From positions 1-6,309 of the forward strand of contig CABUMH010000149.1 of assembly GCA_902492555.1 (NCBI GenBank): a stretch of DNA of 6,309 nucleotides. The letters are read 5' to 3'. Shown in pieces: positions 1 to 6,272 of the stretch. Numbering within the stretch: the first letter of the stretch is position 1; every line of letters begins with the position of its first letter. A program made the translations under genes and the position numbers. Source of the stretch: Eisenbergiella sp900555195 (lineage in GTDB: Bacteria; Bacillota; Clostridia; Lachnospirales; Lachnospiraceae). The notes under the pieces are model-generated. The model had not been told where the DNA came from. It saw only the letters and a list, made by a program, of their open reading frames with translations, and ran no database searches.

Positions 1-180
1 GGGAACCGGGGGCACAAACAAGGGATACAAAACGGTATATGCGGAGGGCTGAGTAGTAACTACGATGGCGCTATGCCACAGCCGGTGGGAAGGATTGCTG
101 GAGGAGGTGTCTGGACTGTTACCAGTTGCTTTTTCCAGATGCCTATGTATAATGTATATCTGGTGCGGGAAAAGCGATAA
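1..180 (+). CDS. possible 3' end of an unrecognised gene (partial)
   Basis: Frame 1 is open from the window edge to a TAA at 178-180, about 59 codons, while the other two plus frames stop by position about 55. The tail reads as a plausible C-terminus (for example FFQMPMYNVYLVREKR), but I recognise no family. The antisense frame across the same stretch is also open, so openness alone is weak evidence. The next gene, the MATE pump, begins 137 bases downstream on the same strand. That gap holds nothing I can name except two CCGGA copies (286-290 and 294-298) just before the MATE ribosome binding site. The upstream sequence would settle whether this is a real gene end. Confidence 0.35.
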   Translation, partial: GNRGHKQGIQNGICGGLSSNYDGAMPQPVGRIAGGGVWTVTSCFFQMPMYNVYLVREKR

Positions 181-317
181 TGGTTCAAGCAGTTCTGAAT
201 ATTGATAAAGCGGAAATCAAGCTAGGGGTCTTTGTCCCGCCTACAGTCATATCGTGAAAATATACGTCAGGAAAGGCTTCCAAGTCCGGACATCCGGAGG
301 AAGAAAGAGGTGCTGTT

Positions 318-1706
318 ATGGCCGCTGCCAGAGCAAAACATGTGAATGATTTCGGGAAGGACTCCGTTCCGTCCCTGGTTCTGAGGATTTCCATCCCGTT
401 TATGGTCGCTCAGTTTGTAAATGTGCTGTACAGCATCGTAGATCGCATTTATATCGGAAACATTCCCTCAATTGGGGCGATTTCTCTGGCGGGGGCAGGT
501 GTATGCGCCCCGATCATCACTCTGCTGTCTTCCTTCGCCACGCTGATCGGCATCGGAGGTTCCATTCTCTTCTCCATGCGCCTGGGACAGGATAATAAAA
601 AGGAAGCGGAACGGATCCTGGGAAACTGCTTCAGTCTGCTGCTCATCCTTTCCGCGGTGCTGACCTTTCTGTTCCTGTTGAGCAAAGATGTGCTGCTTCA
701 CTGGTTTGGAGCCAGCGAGGCTTCTTTTCCCTATGCGGATACTTATCTGACCATCTATACCTGCGGCACCTTTTTCGCGCTGCTTTCCATGGGGATGAAT
801 TATTTCATCACTGCGCAGGGCTTTCCTCTGCTGGGTATGGTGACTACTCTGATCGGCGCTGTTGTTAATATCATTCTGGATCCGGTATTCATGTTCGGCT
901 TTCATATGAATATCGCGGGCGCTGCCGTGGCTACAGTCCTGGCACAGATGTCTTCCTGCATCTTTGTGCTCTGCGTTCTTTTCCGTAAAAGCATGCCCGT
1001 GCCTCTCCGTTTACGGAAGCCGGAATGGGCTCTTGCAAAACGGATCGCTGCATTAGGTTTCTCTCCCTTTTTGATCCTGGCAACAGACAGCGTCATCATT
1101 ATCGCCATGAACGCTGTTCTGCAGTATCACGGCGGCCCGGGATACGGCGATACGCTCATCACCTGCGCCACCATCGTCCAGAGTTATATGATGCTCATCA
1201 CCTCTCCCATGCTGGGCATCACAGGCGGTTCCCAGCCGCTCATCAGTTATAACTACGGCGCCGGCAGCCAGGAGCGCATCCGGAAAATCGTGCTGTGCGT
1301 TCTGCTTCTATGCATCGGTTTTACCACACTCATGTTTCTGGTCTCCCGCTTCCTGCCTTCCGCCTTTGTCCGTATCTTTACGGATATCCCGGAAAATATC
1401 GAGCTCTCCGTGTGGGGGATCCGCGCCTTTACCCTGATGATTATCCCGCTGAGCTTTCAATACACCTTCGTGGATTCTCTAACGGCCCTGGGACTGACCA
1501 GGCTTTCCCTCTTCCTGTCCTTGTTCCGCAAGGCCACCTATTTTGCGGCCACCTGCCTGCTGCCATTCCTATTCACTGCTGCCAGCGCTTTCTATGCGGA
1601 GCCTGTGGCGGACGGCATCAGCTTTCTGACCTCCACGACGGCCTACCTGATCGTATACCACCGCTATCTGAAACGGCCGGGAAGTCTGGCTTTGATACGG
1701 ATGTAG
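318..1706 (+). CDS. MATE family efflux transporter (MepA/DinF-like)
   Basis: This is a 462-residue inner-membrane multidrug/toxin antiporter of the MATE family, which exports drugs or cationic metabolites using a Na+ or H+ gradient. The length and about 12 hydrophobic segments match the family. Visible family motifs are DRIYIGNI at residues 42-49, GIGGSILFSMRLGQ at 78-91, the NIILDPVFMF segment at 184-193 and GGSQPLISYNYGAG at 303-316. The last is the second-half copy typical of the MepA-like branch. The two halves repeat the same fold, separated by a basic loop near residues 223-242. The ATG at 318 has AGAGG seven bases upstream. No regulator is next to it, and its spacer ends in probable terminator hairpins, so it looks monocistronic. 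The substrate cannot be read from sequence. Family call is near certain; drug specificity is unknown. Confidence 0.95.
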   Translation: MAAARAKHVNDFGKDSVPSLVLRISIPFMVAQFVNVLYSIVDRIYIGNIPSIGAISLAGAGVCAPIITLLSSFATLIGIGGSILFSMRLGQDNKKEAERILGNCFSLLLILSAVLTFLFLLSKDVLLHWFGASEASFPYADTYLTIYTCGTFFALLSMGMNYFITAQGFPLLGMVTTLIGAVVNIILDPVFMFGFHMNIAGAAVATVLAQMSSCIFVLCVLFRKSMPVPLRLRKPEWALAKRIAALGFSPFLILATDSVIIIAMNAVLQYHGGPGYGDTLITCATIVQSYMMLITSPMLGITGGSQPLISYNYGAGSQERIRKIVLCVLLLCIGFTTLMFLVSRFLPSAFVRIFTDIPENIELSVWGIRAFTLMIIPLSFQYTFVDSLTALGLTRLSLFLSLFRKATYFAATCLLPFLFTAASAFYAEPVADGISFLTSTTAYLIVYHRYLKRPGSLALIRM

Positions 1707-1721
1707 CAGAAGAATGTGACA

Positions 1722-1754
1722 GCCTGACAGACAACCCATTTGTGCTTGTCAGGC
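1722..1754. repeat. inverted repeat just after the MATE stop
   Basis: Arms GCCTGACA (1722-1729) and TGTCAGGC (1747-1754) are perfectly complementary, with a further ACAA/TTGT pairing inside (1731-1734 with 1740-1743). It begins 16 bases after the MATE stop codon. No T-run follows on either side, so it is not a classical intrinsic terminator. It may stabilise the 3' end of the mRNA. Confidence 0.5.
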
Positions 1755-1781
1755 GCACACAAGATTGTCTGAATGATTATA

Positions 1782-1833
1782 GGGTACCGCAACAGTTCCG
1801 GCAGATCTGGGCTGTTGCGGTTCCTGTGTTTTC
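1782..1833 (+). terminator. probable rho-independent terminator of the MATE gene
   Basis: Arms ACCGCAACAG (1786-1795) and CTGTTGCGGT (1812-1821) pair perfectly. The stem extends outward through GG/CC after one mismatch. Downstream on the plus strand comes GTGTTTTCATT, a modest T-tract. Location and orientation fit termination of the MATE transcript. The T-tract is short and starts a few bases after the stem, so strength is uncertain. Confidence 0.45.
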
Positions 1834-1836
1834 ATT

Positions 1837-1867
1837 GTTACAGTTCAGCTTTCGGCTGAACTGTAAC
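1837..1867. repeat. perfect 13-bp inverted repeat with 5-base loop
   Basis: Arms GTTACAGTTCAGC (1837-1849) and GCTGAACTGTAAC (1855-1867) are exact reverse complements around the loop TTTCG. No T-run flanks it in either direction. It lies between convergent genes and just past the point (about 1890) where the endonuclease remnant loses its protein-like character. It could be a strong RNA hairpin for the end of either transcript, or a scar at a rearrangement junction. Confidence 0.7.
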
Positions 1868-2288
1868 TGTATCCGGGCATGACTGCTTTCTAGCCAACAG
1901 ATTATTGGTTTCCCTGTAATGCGCCTTCCAGTCAAAGGAGTTCACTTTTGTAATTCTCTGTTCTCCGATCAACGGTTTGGGCATAACAGAAGCCGGAGGC
2001 GTGCTTCCGCAAGTGGCTTTCACCTCAATGCCTCCATATCGATACGGGCTGAATAATGCTTTTCCCATTTTGGACCATATAGAGCGTCTGGTAATACTCC
2101 ATACGTTCCGGCGTATTCGTCAGCAAAAGATCCGGATAGCCGTCCTGGTGCAGGTTAAGGCACAGCGCATCTGCCGAAAAGCGCTGTACACTCTTAACAA
2201 AATATTCACCGACCAGGCCGCTGAGATTCCTCATACCAAGCGCTTCAAAAATATTAATATCAAATCGCAAGGCTTCCCGTCCGCCCAA
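1838..2288 (-). pseudogene. frameshifted and truncated type II restriction endonuclease (PD-(D/E)XK)
   Basis: Two minus-strand frames together encode one nuclease-like protein. The first (2288 to 2025) contains GLVGEYFVKS (residues 24-33) and HQDGYPDLLL (47-56), supplying the PD aspartate (residue 53). The second frame supplies YGGIEVKATCG, an ExK motif with E at 2024-2026 and K at 2018-2020. It then gives KVNSFDWKAHYRETNNLLA down to about 1892. Removing one A from the A4 run at 2060-2063 joins them as QNGKALFSPYRYGGIEVK, with 34 residues between D and E, normal spacing for PD-(D/E)XK. After about 1892 the reading turns into sequence made by the palindrome, so the C-terminal part is missing. 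The N-terminus most likely uses TTG at 2286-2288, but the start is uncertain. The adjacent controller gene 24 bases upstream supports an R gene. The recognition site is unknown. Confidence 0.72.
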
Positions 2289-2312
2289 AGGGCATTTCCC
2301 ATGAAAAGCAAG

Positions 2313-2519
2313 CTATATTCCCTGGAAAAACCGTTCAAACGTCGTTTCCAGGGCAAGAATCAGTTTTTCTAAATTTACAATGGAAATGTTGCGTCGGCCA
2401 GCTTCCACACTGGCCAGATAAGTGCGGTCAATCCCCGCTTTCAAGGCCAGCTTCTCCTGACTCAAATTCTGTTCTATCCTCAGCTGCCGGATCCGGCCTC
2501 CAACGATTTCTTTGATCAT
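2313..2519 (-). CDS. XRE-family controller (C) protein of a type II R-M system
   Basis: This 68-residue protein is almost entirely one helix-turn-helix domain. LSQEKLALKAG (residues 19-29) forms the scaffold helix and turn. DRTYLASVEAGRRN (31-44) carries the recognition helix, followed by the dimerisation helices ISIVNLEKLILALETTFERFF. Size and sequence style match restriction-modification controller proteins, which bind as dimers to C-boxes. They activate their own gene and the endonuclease and delay endonuclease build-up in a new host. The ATG at 2517-2519 has an in-frame TGA two codons upstream and AGGG nine bases away. A C-box lies 54 bases upstream and a broken endonuclease gene follows, both supporting this role over a generic XRE regulator. 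The gene itself is intact. Whether it still regulates anything useful is unclear. Confidence 0.85.
   Translation of the reverse strand: MIKEIVGGRIRQLRIEQNLSQEKLALKAGIDRTYLASVEAGRRNISIVNLEKLILALETTFERFFQGI
2320..2353. repeat. 9-bp inverted repeat in the 3' end of the controller gene
   Basis: Arms CCCTGGAAA (2320-2328) and TTTCCAGGG (2345-2353) are perfect complements around a 16-base loop. They encode part of the last residues of the C protein. The hairpin sits just before the junction to the endonuclease, so it could affect read-through or translation of the second gene. It could also be chance from the codons used. Confidence 0.4.
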
Positions 2520-2555
2520 CCTTCATTTCCCTCTGTTTTCGTTTCTTTCTTCCTC

Positions 2556-2585
2556 ATTGTAAAAAGGAGGTTGTCTATGAGTCAA
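2556..2585 (-). promoter_or_regulatory. promoter of the controller gene
   Basis: On the minus strand TTGACT (2580-2585) and TACAAT (2556-2561) are separated by 18 bases, a good sigma-A-type match. The -35 hexamer overlaps the centre of the C-box operator, the arrangement known for autoregulated controller promoters. It would give a leader of roughly 30 bases before the ATG at 2519. Confidence 0.65.
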
Positions 2586-2598
2586 CGGACTATAAGCA
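2573..2598 (-). promoter_or_regulatory. tandem C-box operator for the controller protein
   Basis: Read on the minus strand it is TGCTTATAGTC, then spacer CGTT, then GACTCATAGAC. Each half resembles the C-box consensus GACTnATAGTC. The central AGTC-N4-GACT symmetry is the hallmark of two adjacent dimer sites. The distal box would be the activating site. The proximal one overlaps the -35 and would repress at high C protein levels. The consensus is recalled from C.PvuII-type systems, not searched. Confidence 0.72.
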
Positions 2599-2688
2599 AC
2601 ACTCTTTCTCTCACTCAGAAAGGAAGATGCGTTCTCTCAATCATTCCATCGAGCCTGAACGGCATTCAATACCCAGCCCGGCGCACAC

Positions 2689-2739
2689 AAAAAAAGGCGC
2701 CCCACCCGCAGTTTTTCCTGCAGGCGGGACGCCTTTTTT
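2689..2739. terminator. strong bidirectional intrinsic terminator
   Basis: A GC-rich hairpin is flanked by A7 (2689-2695) on the left and T6 (2734-2739) on the right. GGCG (2696-2699) pairs with CGCC (2730-2733), and CCCGC (2705-2709) pairs with GCGGG (2724-2728). On the minus strand it lies about 54 bases after the GH112 stop and should end the GH105-GH112 operon transcript. On the plus strand it would stop any transcript leaving the R-M remnant. Confidence 0.9.
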
Positions 2740-2793
2740 AACACCTAAATCGTTACCCGGCATAATCCATATGCCCGAAACCATCTTCTATCT

Positions 2794-4971
2794 TCAATCC
2801 TTCCCCAGCTTCACCATCACCGTAGCATAGGGCTCCAGCGTCACTTCCACCCTGCCTTCATCGGTCATAACGCCTGTTTTCTGCTCCGTGTCGCTGTTAT
2901 TGATCACCACGAGCTGGCCGCTGGCCGGATAGTATGCGCATTCCGTATAGACGTTATCCGTCAGATATTTATCATCCTCTTCCCTGCCTGCCAGGCGGAT
3001 CAGGTTCAGAAGCATCCTGGTGTTCTCAATGGTCTTCTCAAAGGAAGCCAGATAGATGCCCAGCCCTTTGCCGAAGTTATGTACCGTAAATGTAGGAACC
3101 TCGCCGTCCTGAGCCAGAACCTTGGTATCCGGATCCGTCAGATAGATCACGCCTTTACGGTAGTCACCTGTGTTCTTCACATAACTTCCTTCCGGCATGA
3201 TGCCCAGGCTGTCCTTCGCTTCAAACGCCCATTTCCCATGGCAGATGCGCGCGCCCGTATCTTCATCCACGCCCAGCGCTGGCGCCATGCGGAAGAAGGT
3301 GTTGAATCCTTCCACGGCGGGAGGTTCGCCCACGCCGATGAACGCGCCGCCCTCATATACGAACTGCGTCAGCTTCTCTACGACTTCGGGATCTTTCCAC
3401 ACGTCTCCGCCGCTCCAGGCGCTTCCTGCGAAGCCGGCGTTGATAACCACATCCACCCCGTCCAGCGCTCCGTTCTTCACATCCTCAAAACTGATGAAAG
3501 AAACATCCACAGGCAGGCCGGACAATGCCTCGTTGATATGGATCAGGTCGTTCTTATAAGTCTCATGGAAATGGCCGGACAGCGTCCAGGAACGTAAACG
3601 GCCCCAATAATGCAGAACCGCCACCTTTGTGCGGATGCTGCAGGGCTTCCCTTCCGTATGGAACGTGCCGATCGTGCGGAATTCATCCGCCACCTGTTCA
3701 ATATAGTCGCAGAAATCCGGATAACCCTGCACCAGATGCAGATAGCCGCCGAGCCCAATTCTCTGAATGGGTTCGCGCAGCAGCGCCCTGCGCACGCTAT
3801 TCCAGTACTTCTTGGCTTCCAGCGTAGGATCCCCGCCCTCCATAAAGGTAGGCGCACCGCCCAGCCCCACAGGGAACAGGTAAGGATGCAGGCGCAGCTC
3901 ATGGGTCTCCACCTTTACGCCCGCGCACAGCCTCGCTTCATAACCGGAGAATACGCATTTAATCAGCCCGTCAAAGCCGAATTCTTCAAAACGGCCATTA
4001 TAGGGCTCCAGGCCCACCCAGCTGTCATCATAGAACACATACGCCTTTTTGCCATATTCATGTACAATATCCACCAGGCTCTTTCCGAAGGAAATCACGA
4101 AATCATTGATGAATTCCATCCAGTCCGCCTTCCGCTGATTGCCGGGCATATGGGTCACATGCAGCTTACCCTGATTGACGAAATCTTCCGCCGTCATGCG
4201 GTAGCCGTACTTCGCTTCAAACAGATCCAAAGCCCTCTCACTCACGGTAAAGTCGTAGGAGCCCCAGTCGGTAAACAGGTTGCGGCGCCTCTCGTCGCTT
4301 CCCCAGATCCATACAAAGTTATAGAAAAGGGAAGTAAAGCGCACCACCGTGGTAGCCGGATGCGTCTCACACCAGTTGCGCATCCATTCCTTAAGATACT
4401 CCCTGGTCTCGGGATACATGGGATCAATCTGCATCAAATGCTCCTTATCCCAGTTGTTGGTGGTATGATTATACATGGAAATCTCTTCCCAAATCCGGTA
4501 AGCGAGAAAACTCACAGTATAGGAATGCCACGGCACGGGCGCTTCAATGGTCACGCTCCCGCTTTCCGGATCATAGCTCCAGCCCTCTTCCAGAAGCGTA
4601 TCCGTGGTGCGGTCATATACCTGCCAATATTTTCTTGCGTTCTCGCTGTCATTGATCCGGAACTGCTCTTCAAAGAAATCCTTCAGCAGTGAAATGGTCA
4701 GTTCTCCGGAAACCGCCGTTACCGGTTCCGTCATCAGGAAACACTGCTGCAGCTTGTCCTGGTTCTCCTTTGCCCAGGCATTGTGATCCCGGATGATGCA
4801 GATCGTGGAATAAATCCCATATCCCGCATCCAGAATCTCATCGGACAGAACGGTTCCATCACTGTCCCGGATCACGTCCGCCCCCCATTTTTCCGCCATT
4901 TCCAGAGTCAGCTTCTCATACCCAGCCTCTCCTGGAAGGGTAAAACATCCCTTTTTCGTCTTATCGCTCAT
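2794..4971 (-). CDS. GH112 beta-galactoside phosphorylase, probably D-galactosyl-beta-1,4-L-rhamnose phosphorylase
   Basis: A 725-residue cytoplasmic phosphorylase that splits a beta-galactoside with inorganic phosphate to give alpha-galactose-1-phosphate. It opens with the family signature CFTLPGEAGYEKL (residues 9-21) and ADVIRDSDGT (31-40). It continues with SFLAYRIWEEISMYNHTTN (154-172), VVRFTSLFYNF (209-219) and YDDSWVGLEPY (314-324). Aligned by eye to the remembered Bifidobacterium longum lacto-N-biose phosphorylase, R35, N168, R211 and D316 match its R32, N166, R210 and catalytic acid D313. The order is TIM barrel (about 1-440), an amidotransferase-like alpha/beta domain (about 450-650), then a short beta domain. 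The longer frame from 5046 was rejected: ATG 4971 has AGGAG seven bases upstream and the family-like N-terminus. Differences from the Bifidobacterium enzyme include I164 for V162, Y239 for C236, C339 for S336 and an inserted loop near 368-376. The GH105 partner favours galactosyl-rhamnose; galacto-N-biose is the alternative. Confidence 0.93.
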   Translation of the reverse strand: MSDKTKKGCFTLPGEAGYEKLTLEMAEKWGADVIRDSDGTVLSDEILDAGYGIYSTICIIRDHNAWAKENQDKLQQCFLMTEPVTAVSGELTISLLKDFFEEQFRINDSENARKYWQVYDRTTDTLLEEGWSYDPESGSVTIEAPVPWHSYTVSFLAYRIWEEISMYNHTTNNWDKEHLMQIDPMYPETREYLKEWMRNWCETHPATTVVRFTSLFYNFVWIWGSDERRRNLFTDWGSYDFTVSERALDLFEAKYGYRMTAEDFVNQGKLHVTHMPGNQRKADWMEFINDFVISFGKSLVDIVHEYGKKAYVFYDDSWVGLEPYNGRFEEFGFDGLIKCVFSGYEARLCAGVKVETHELRLHPYLFPVGLGGAPTFMEGGDPTLEAKKYWNSVRRALLREPIQRIGLGGYLHLVQGYPDFCDYIEQVADEFRTIGTFHTEGKPCSIRTKVAVLHYWGRLRSWTLSGHFHETYKNDLIHINEALSGLPVDVSFISFEDVKNGALDGVDVVINAGFAGSAWSGGDVWKDPEVVEKLTQFVYEGGAFIGVGEPPAVEGFNTFFRMAPALGVDEDTGARICHGKWAFEAKDSLGIMPEGSYVKNTGDYRKGVIYLTDPDTKVLAQDGEVPTFTVHNFGKGLGIYLASFEKTIENTRMLLNLIRLAGREEDDKYLTDNVYTECAYYPASGQLVVINNSDTEQKTGVMTDEGRVEVTLEPYATVMVKLGKD

Positions 4972-5051
4972 ATTCCATCTCCTATTTCTTCTATCTATTT
5001 GAAGGTAACCGTTCAGACAAATCCAAACTGCTGCCTTTGAAGACATCCGCC

Positions 5052-6104
5052 CTACAGCGCGCCGTCCTTCTCAATCTCTCCCGATACCAGCAGCTTGGAG
5101 AAAAACGCCAGCGCCAGACCCTGTCCCCAACCCTGGATCCAATCCCTGGAAATACCCCGGTATCCTTCAATGTCCTTCATCACCGCCGTTCCACCGGACA
5201 CGTTCATCACCTTGCCCTCCTCGCTCACATTGGCAAGAAGACCCCTGATCGCCTTGTTGATATATTTGGAATGCAGCGGATTTCCCCTTTCCAGCATGGC
5301 CGCCGCAATCCCTGCCGAAGCGGATATCTCCTCATAGGAAAGCGGATCGTCCAGCACCGTGCGCCACAGGCCGTTTTCCGTCTGCAGGCCCTTCAGGGCT
5401 GCAAGCTGCTCATTCAGGGAACCGGCCACATCCATATATTTGGGGTAGAGGTAGCACTCCGGCAGGCGCTCCCCCACCTGGGACATGGTATAAGCAGCCC
5501 AGGCATTGGCCCGCCCCCAATAGATTCCGGACATGTGATCTTTGGTGATGTTGTTGTAACCATGGTAATATAACCCGCTGCCTGGGTTCTGAAGATATTT
5601 GATATGCCAATACCACTGATTCAGCGCATCTTCGATGATCGCTTCATCCTTCAGTTTCACCCCAACCCGCAGCAGGAAGAAGGCCGCCATGAACAGCGTA
5701 TCCGCCCAAGCCTGTTCCGGAAAATCATTCCCGGCGGACACCGTATGCTGCAGCACCCGTTCTCCGAAACGGAGGGCATCCTTTTCCAGATACTCCACCT
5801 TGCTCATCACCAGATCCCAATACTTCTGCTCTCCGGTGGCCTCATACAGGGTGATCAGGCAGTGTCCCATGGCGCAGGCGTTCACCGTCCACACCTTCGG
5901 CAGTCCCAGATCGATCAGTTCGTCAATCCGCTCCTTCATCAGCTGCAGGTATTCTTCCTTTTTCGTCTTTTCATACGCTTCGCTGATTCCGTAGTAAGCG
6001 ACGCCGCAGGGCCAGTCCCATGTCAAATCCATGCTCATGGTTTTATGTACGATGCGGTCGATCACATCTTCGATCTGCCTCTTATCGTATTCCAGCTTCA
6101 ACAT
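5052..6104 (-). CDS. GH105 unsaturated rhamnogalacturonyl hydrolase (YteR/YesR-like)
   Basis: A 350-residue (alpha/alpha)6-barrel enzyme that hydrates the 4,5-unsaturated galacturonate left at the non-reducing end by rhamnogalacturonan lyases, releasing it from rhamnose. Family motifs appear in order: WDWPCGVAYYGI (29-40), PEQAWADTLFMA (129-140) with D135 at the position of YteR's catalytic aspartate, HGYNN (181-185), YWGRANAW (195-202), GLWRTVLDDPLSYEEISASA (246-265) and WIQGWGQGLALAFF near the end. Length is normal for the family. There is no signal peptide, so it is intracellular. The ATG at 6102-6104 has GGAGGAG two bases upstream, slightly close but strong. It is the first gene of a minus-strand pair; GH112 starts 80 bases after its stop. 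GH88, the sister family acting on glycosaminoglycan products, is less likely given the motif forms. Confidence 0.92.
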   Translation of the reverse strand: MLKLEYDKRQIEDVIDRIVHKTMSMDLTWDWPCGVAYYGISEAYEKTKKEEYLQLMKERIDELIDLGLPKVWTVNACAMGHCLITLYEATGEQKYWDLVMSKVEYLEKDALRFGERVLQHTVSAGNDFPEQAWADTLFMAAFFLLRVGVKLKDEAIIEDALNQWYWHIKYLQNPGSGLYYHGYNNITKDHMSGIYWGRANAWAAYTMSQVGERLPECYLYPKYMDVAGSLNEQLAALKGLQTENGLWRTVLDDPLSYEEISASAGIAAAMLERGNPLHSKYINKAIRGLLANVSEEGKVMNVSGGTAVMKDIEGYRGISRDWIQGWGQGLALAFFSKLLVSGEIEKDGAL

Positions 6105-6176
6105 ATCTCCTCCGTTCTTGAAACCCTCCGGGGGAAGGCTCCGGCCATCATGCGGCCCCTATTTTCCTATGCTTTC

Positions 6177-6204
6177 ATTATACCTGTTTGCCCCAAACCT
6201 TCAA
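6177..6204 (-). promoter_or_regulatory. sigma-A-type promoter of the GH105-GH112 operon
   Basis: On the minus strand TTGAAG (6199-6204) and a perfect TATAAT (6177-6182) are 16 bases apart. Transcription would start near 6170, leaving a leader of about 65 bases that ends in the GH105 ribosome binding site. No second convincing promoter separates the two genes, so they are probably co-transcribed. Confidence 0.7.
6186..6198. promoter_or_regulatory. inverted repeat in the promoter spacer, candidate operator
   Basis: GTTTG (6186-6190) and CAAAC (6194-6198) form a short palindrome exactly between the -10 and -35 hexamers of the operon promoter. A repressor bound here would block RNA polymerase. 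The arms are only 5 bases, so chance is possible. No regulator gene is in the window. Confidence 0.3.
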
Positions 6205-6238
6205 TATCCGTATCCGGAAAAAACGACCTTGTTTCTCC

Positions 6239-6272
6239 ACTTTTCATCCCTTATGAAGGACAGATAAAAAGT
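6239..6272. repeat. imperfect inverted repeat upstream of the operon promoter
   Basis: Arms ACTTTTCATC (6239-6248) and GATAAAAAGT (6263-6272) pair at 9 of 10 positions around a 14-base centre. They lie about 35-70 bases upstream of the -35 hexamer, a typical place for an activator site (for example AraC-type). This is an inference from position only. Confidence 0.3.

Noticed and set aside
285..298. two TCCGGA copies just upstream of the MATE ribosome binding site
   Set aside because: Short six-base palindromes separated by two bases; could shade the ribosome binding site but too small to call.
1295..1882. 195-codon plus-strand frame overlapping the MATE gene end
   Set aside because: Mostly out-of-frame reading of the MATE coding sequence, then hairpin-rich spacer; no domain is visible.
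2627..2830. 67-codon plus-strand frame running through the terminator
   Set aside because: Most of it is terminator and GH112 antisense; only its first 20 codons are of interest, as a possible methylase stub.
3610..4692. 360-codon plus-strand open frame opposite GH112
   Set aside because: Antisense shadow of a well-supported GH112 gene, with no family-like sequence of its own.
4972..5046. 26-residue N-terminal extension of the GH112 protein from an ATG at 5046
   Set aside because: The extension does not look like the family N-terminus, and the internal ATG at 4971 has an excellent AGGAG ribosome binding site at the right distance.
4972..5051. possible internal promoter (TTGTCT-N17-TAGATA on the minus strand) before GH112
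   Set aside because: Both hexamers are weak matches and the gene already has a good operon promoter upstream of GH105.
6102..6160. short leader reading frame (MMAGAFPRRVSRTEEIC) overlapping the GH105 start
   Set aside because: It overlaps the start codon in a coupling-like way, but it has no clear ribosome binding site, no run of regulatory codons and could easily be chance.
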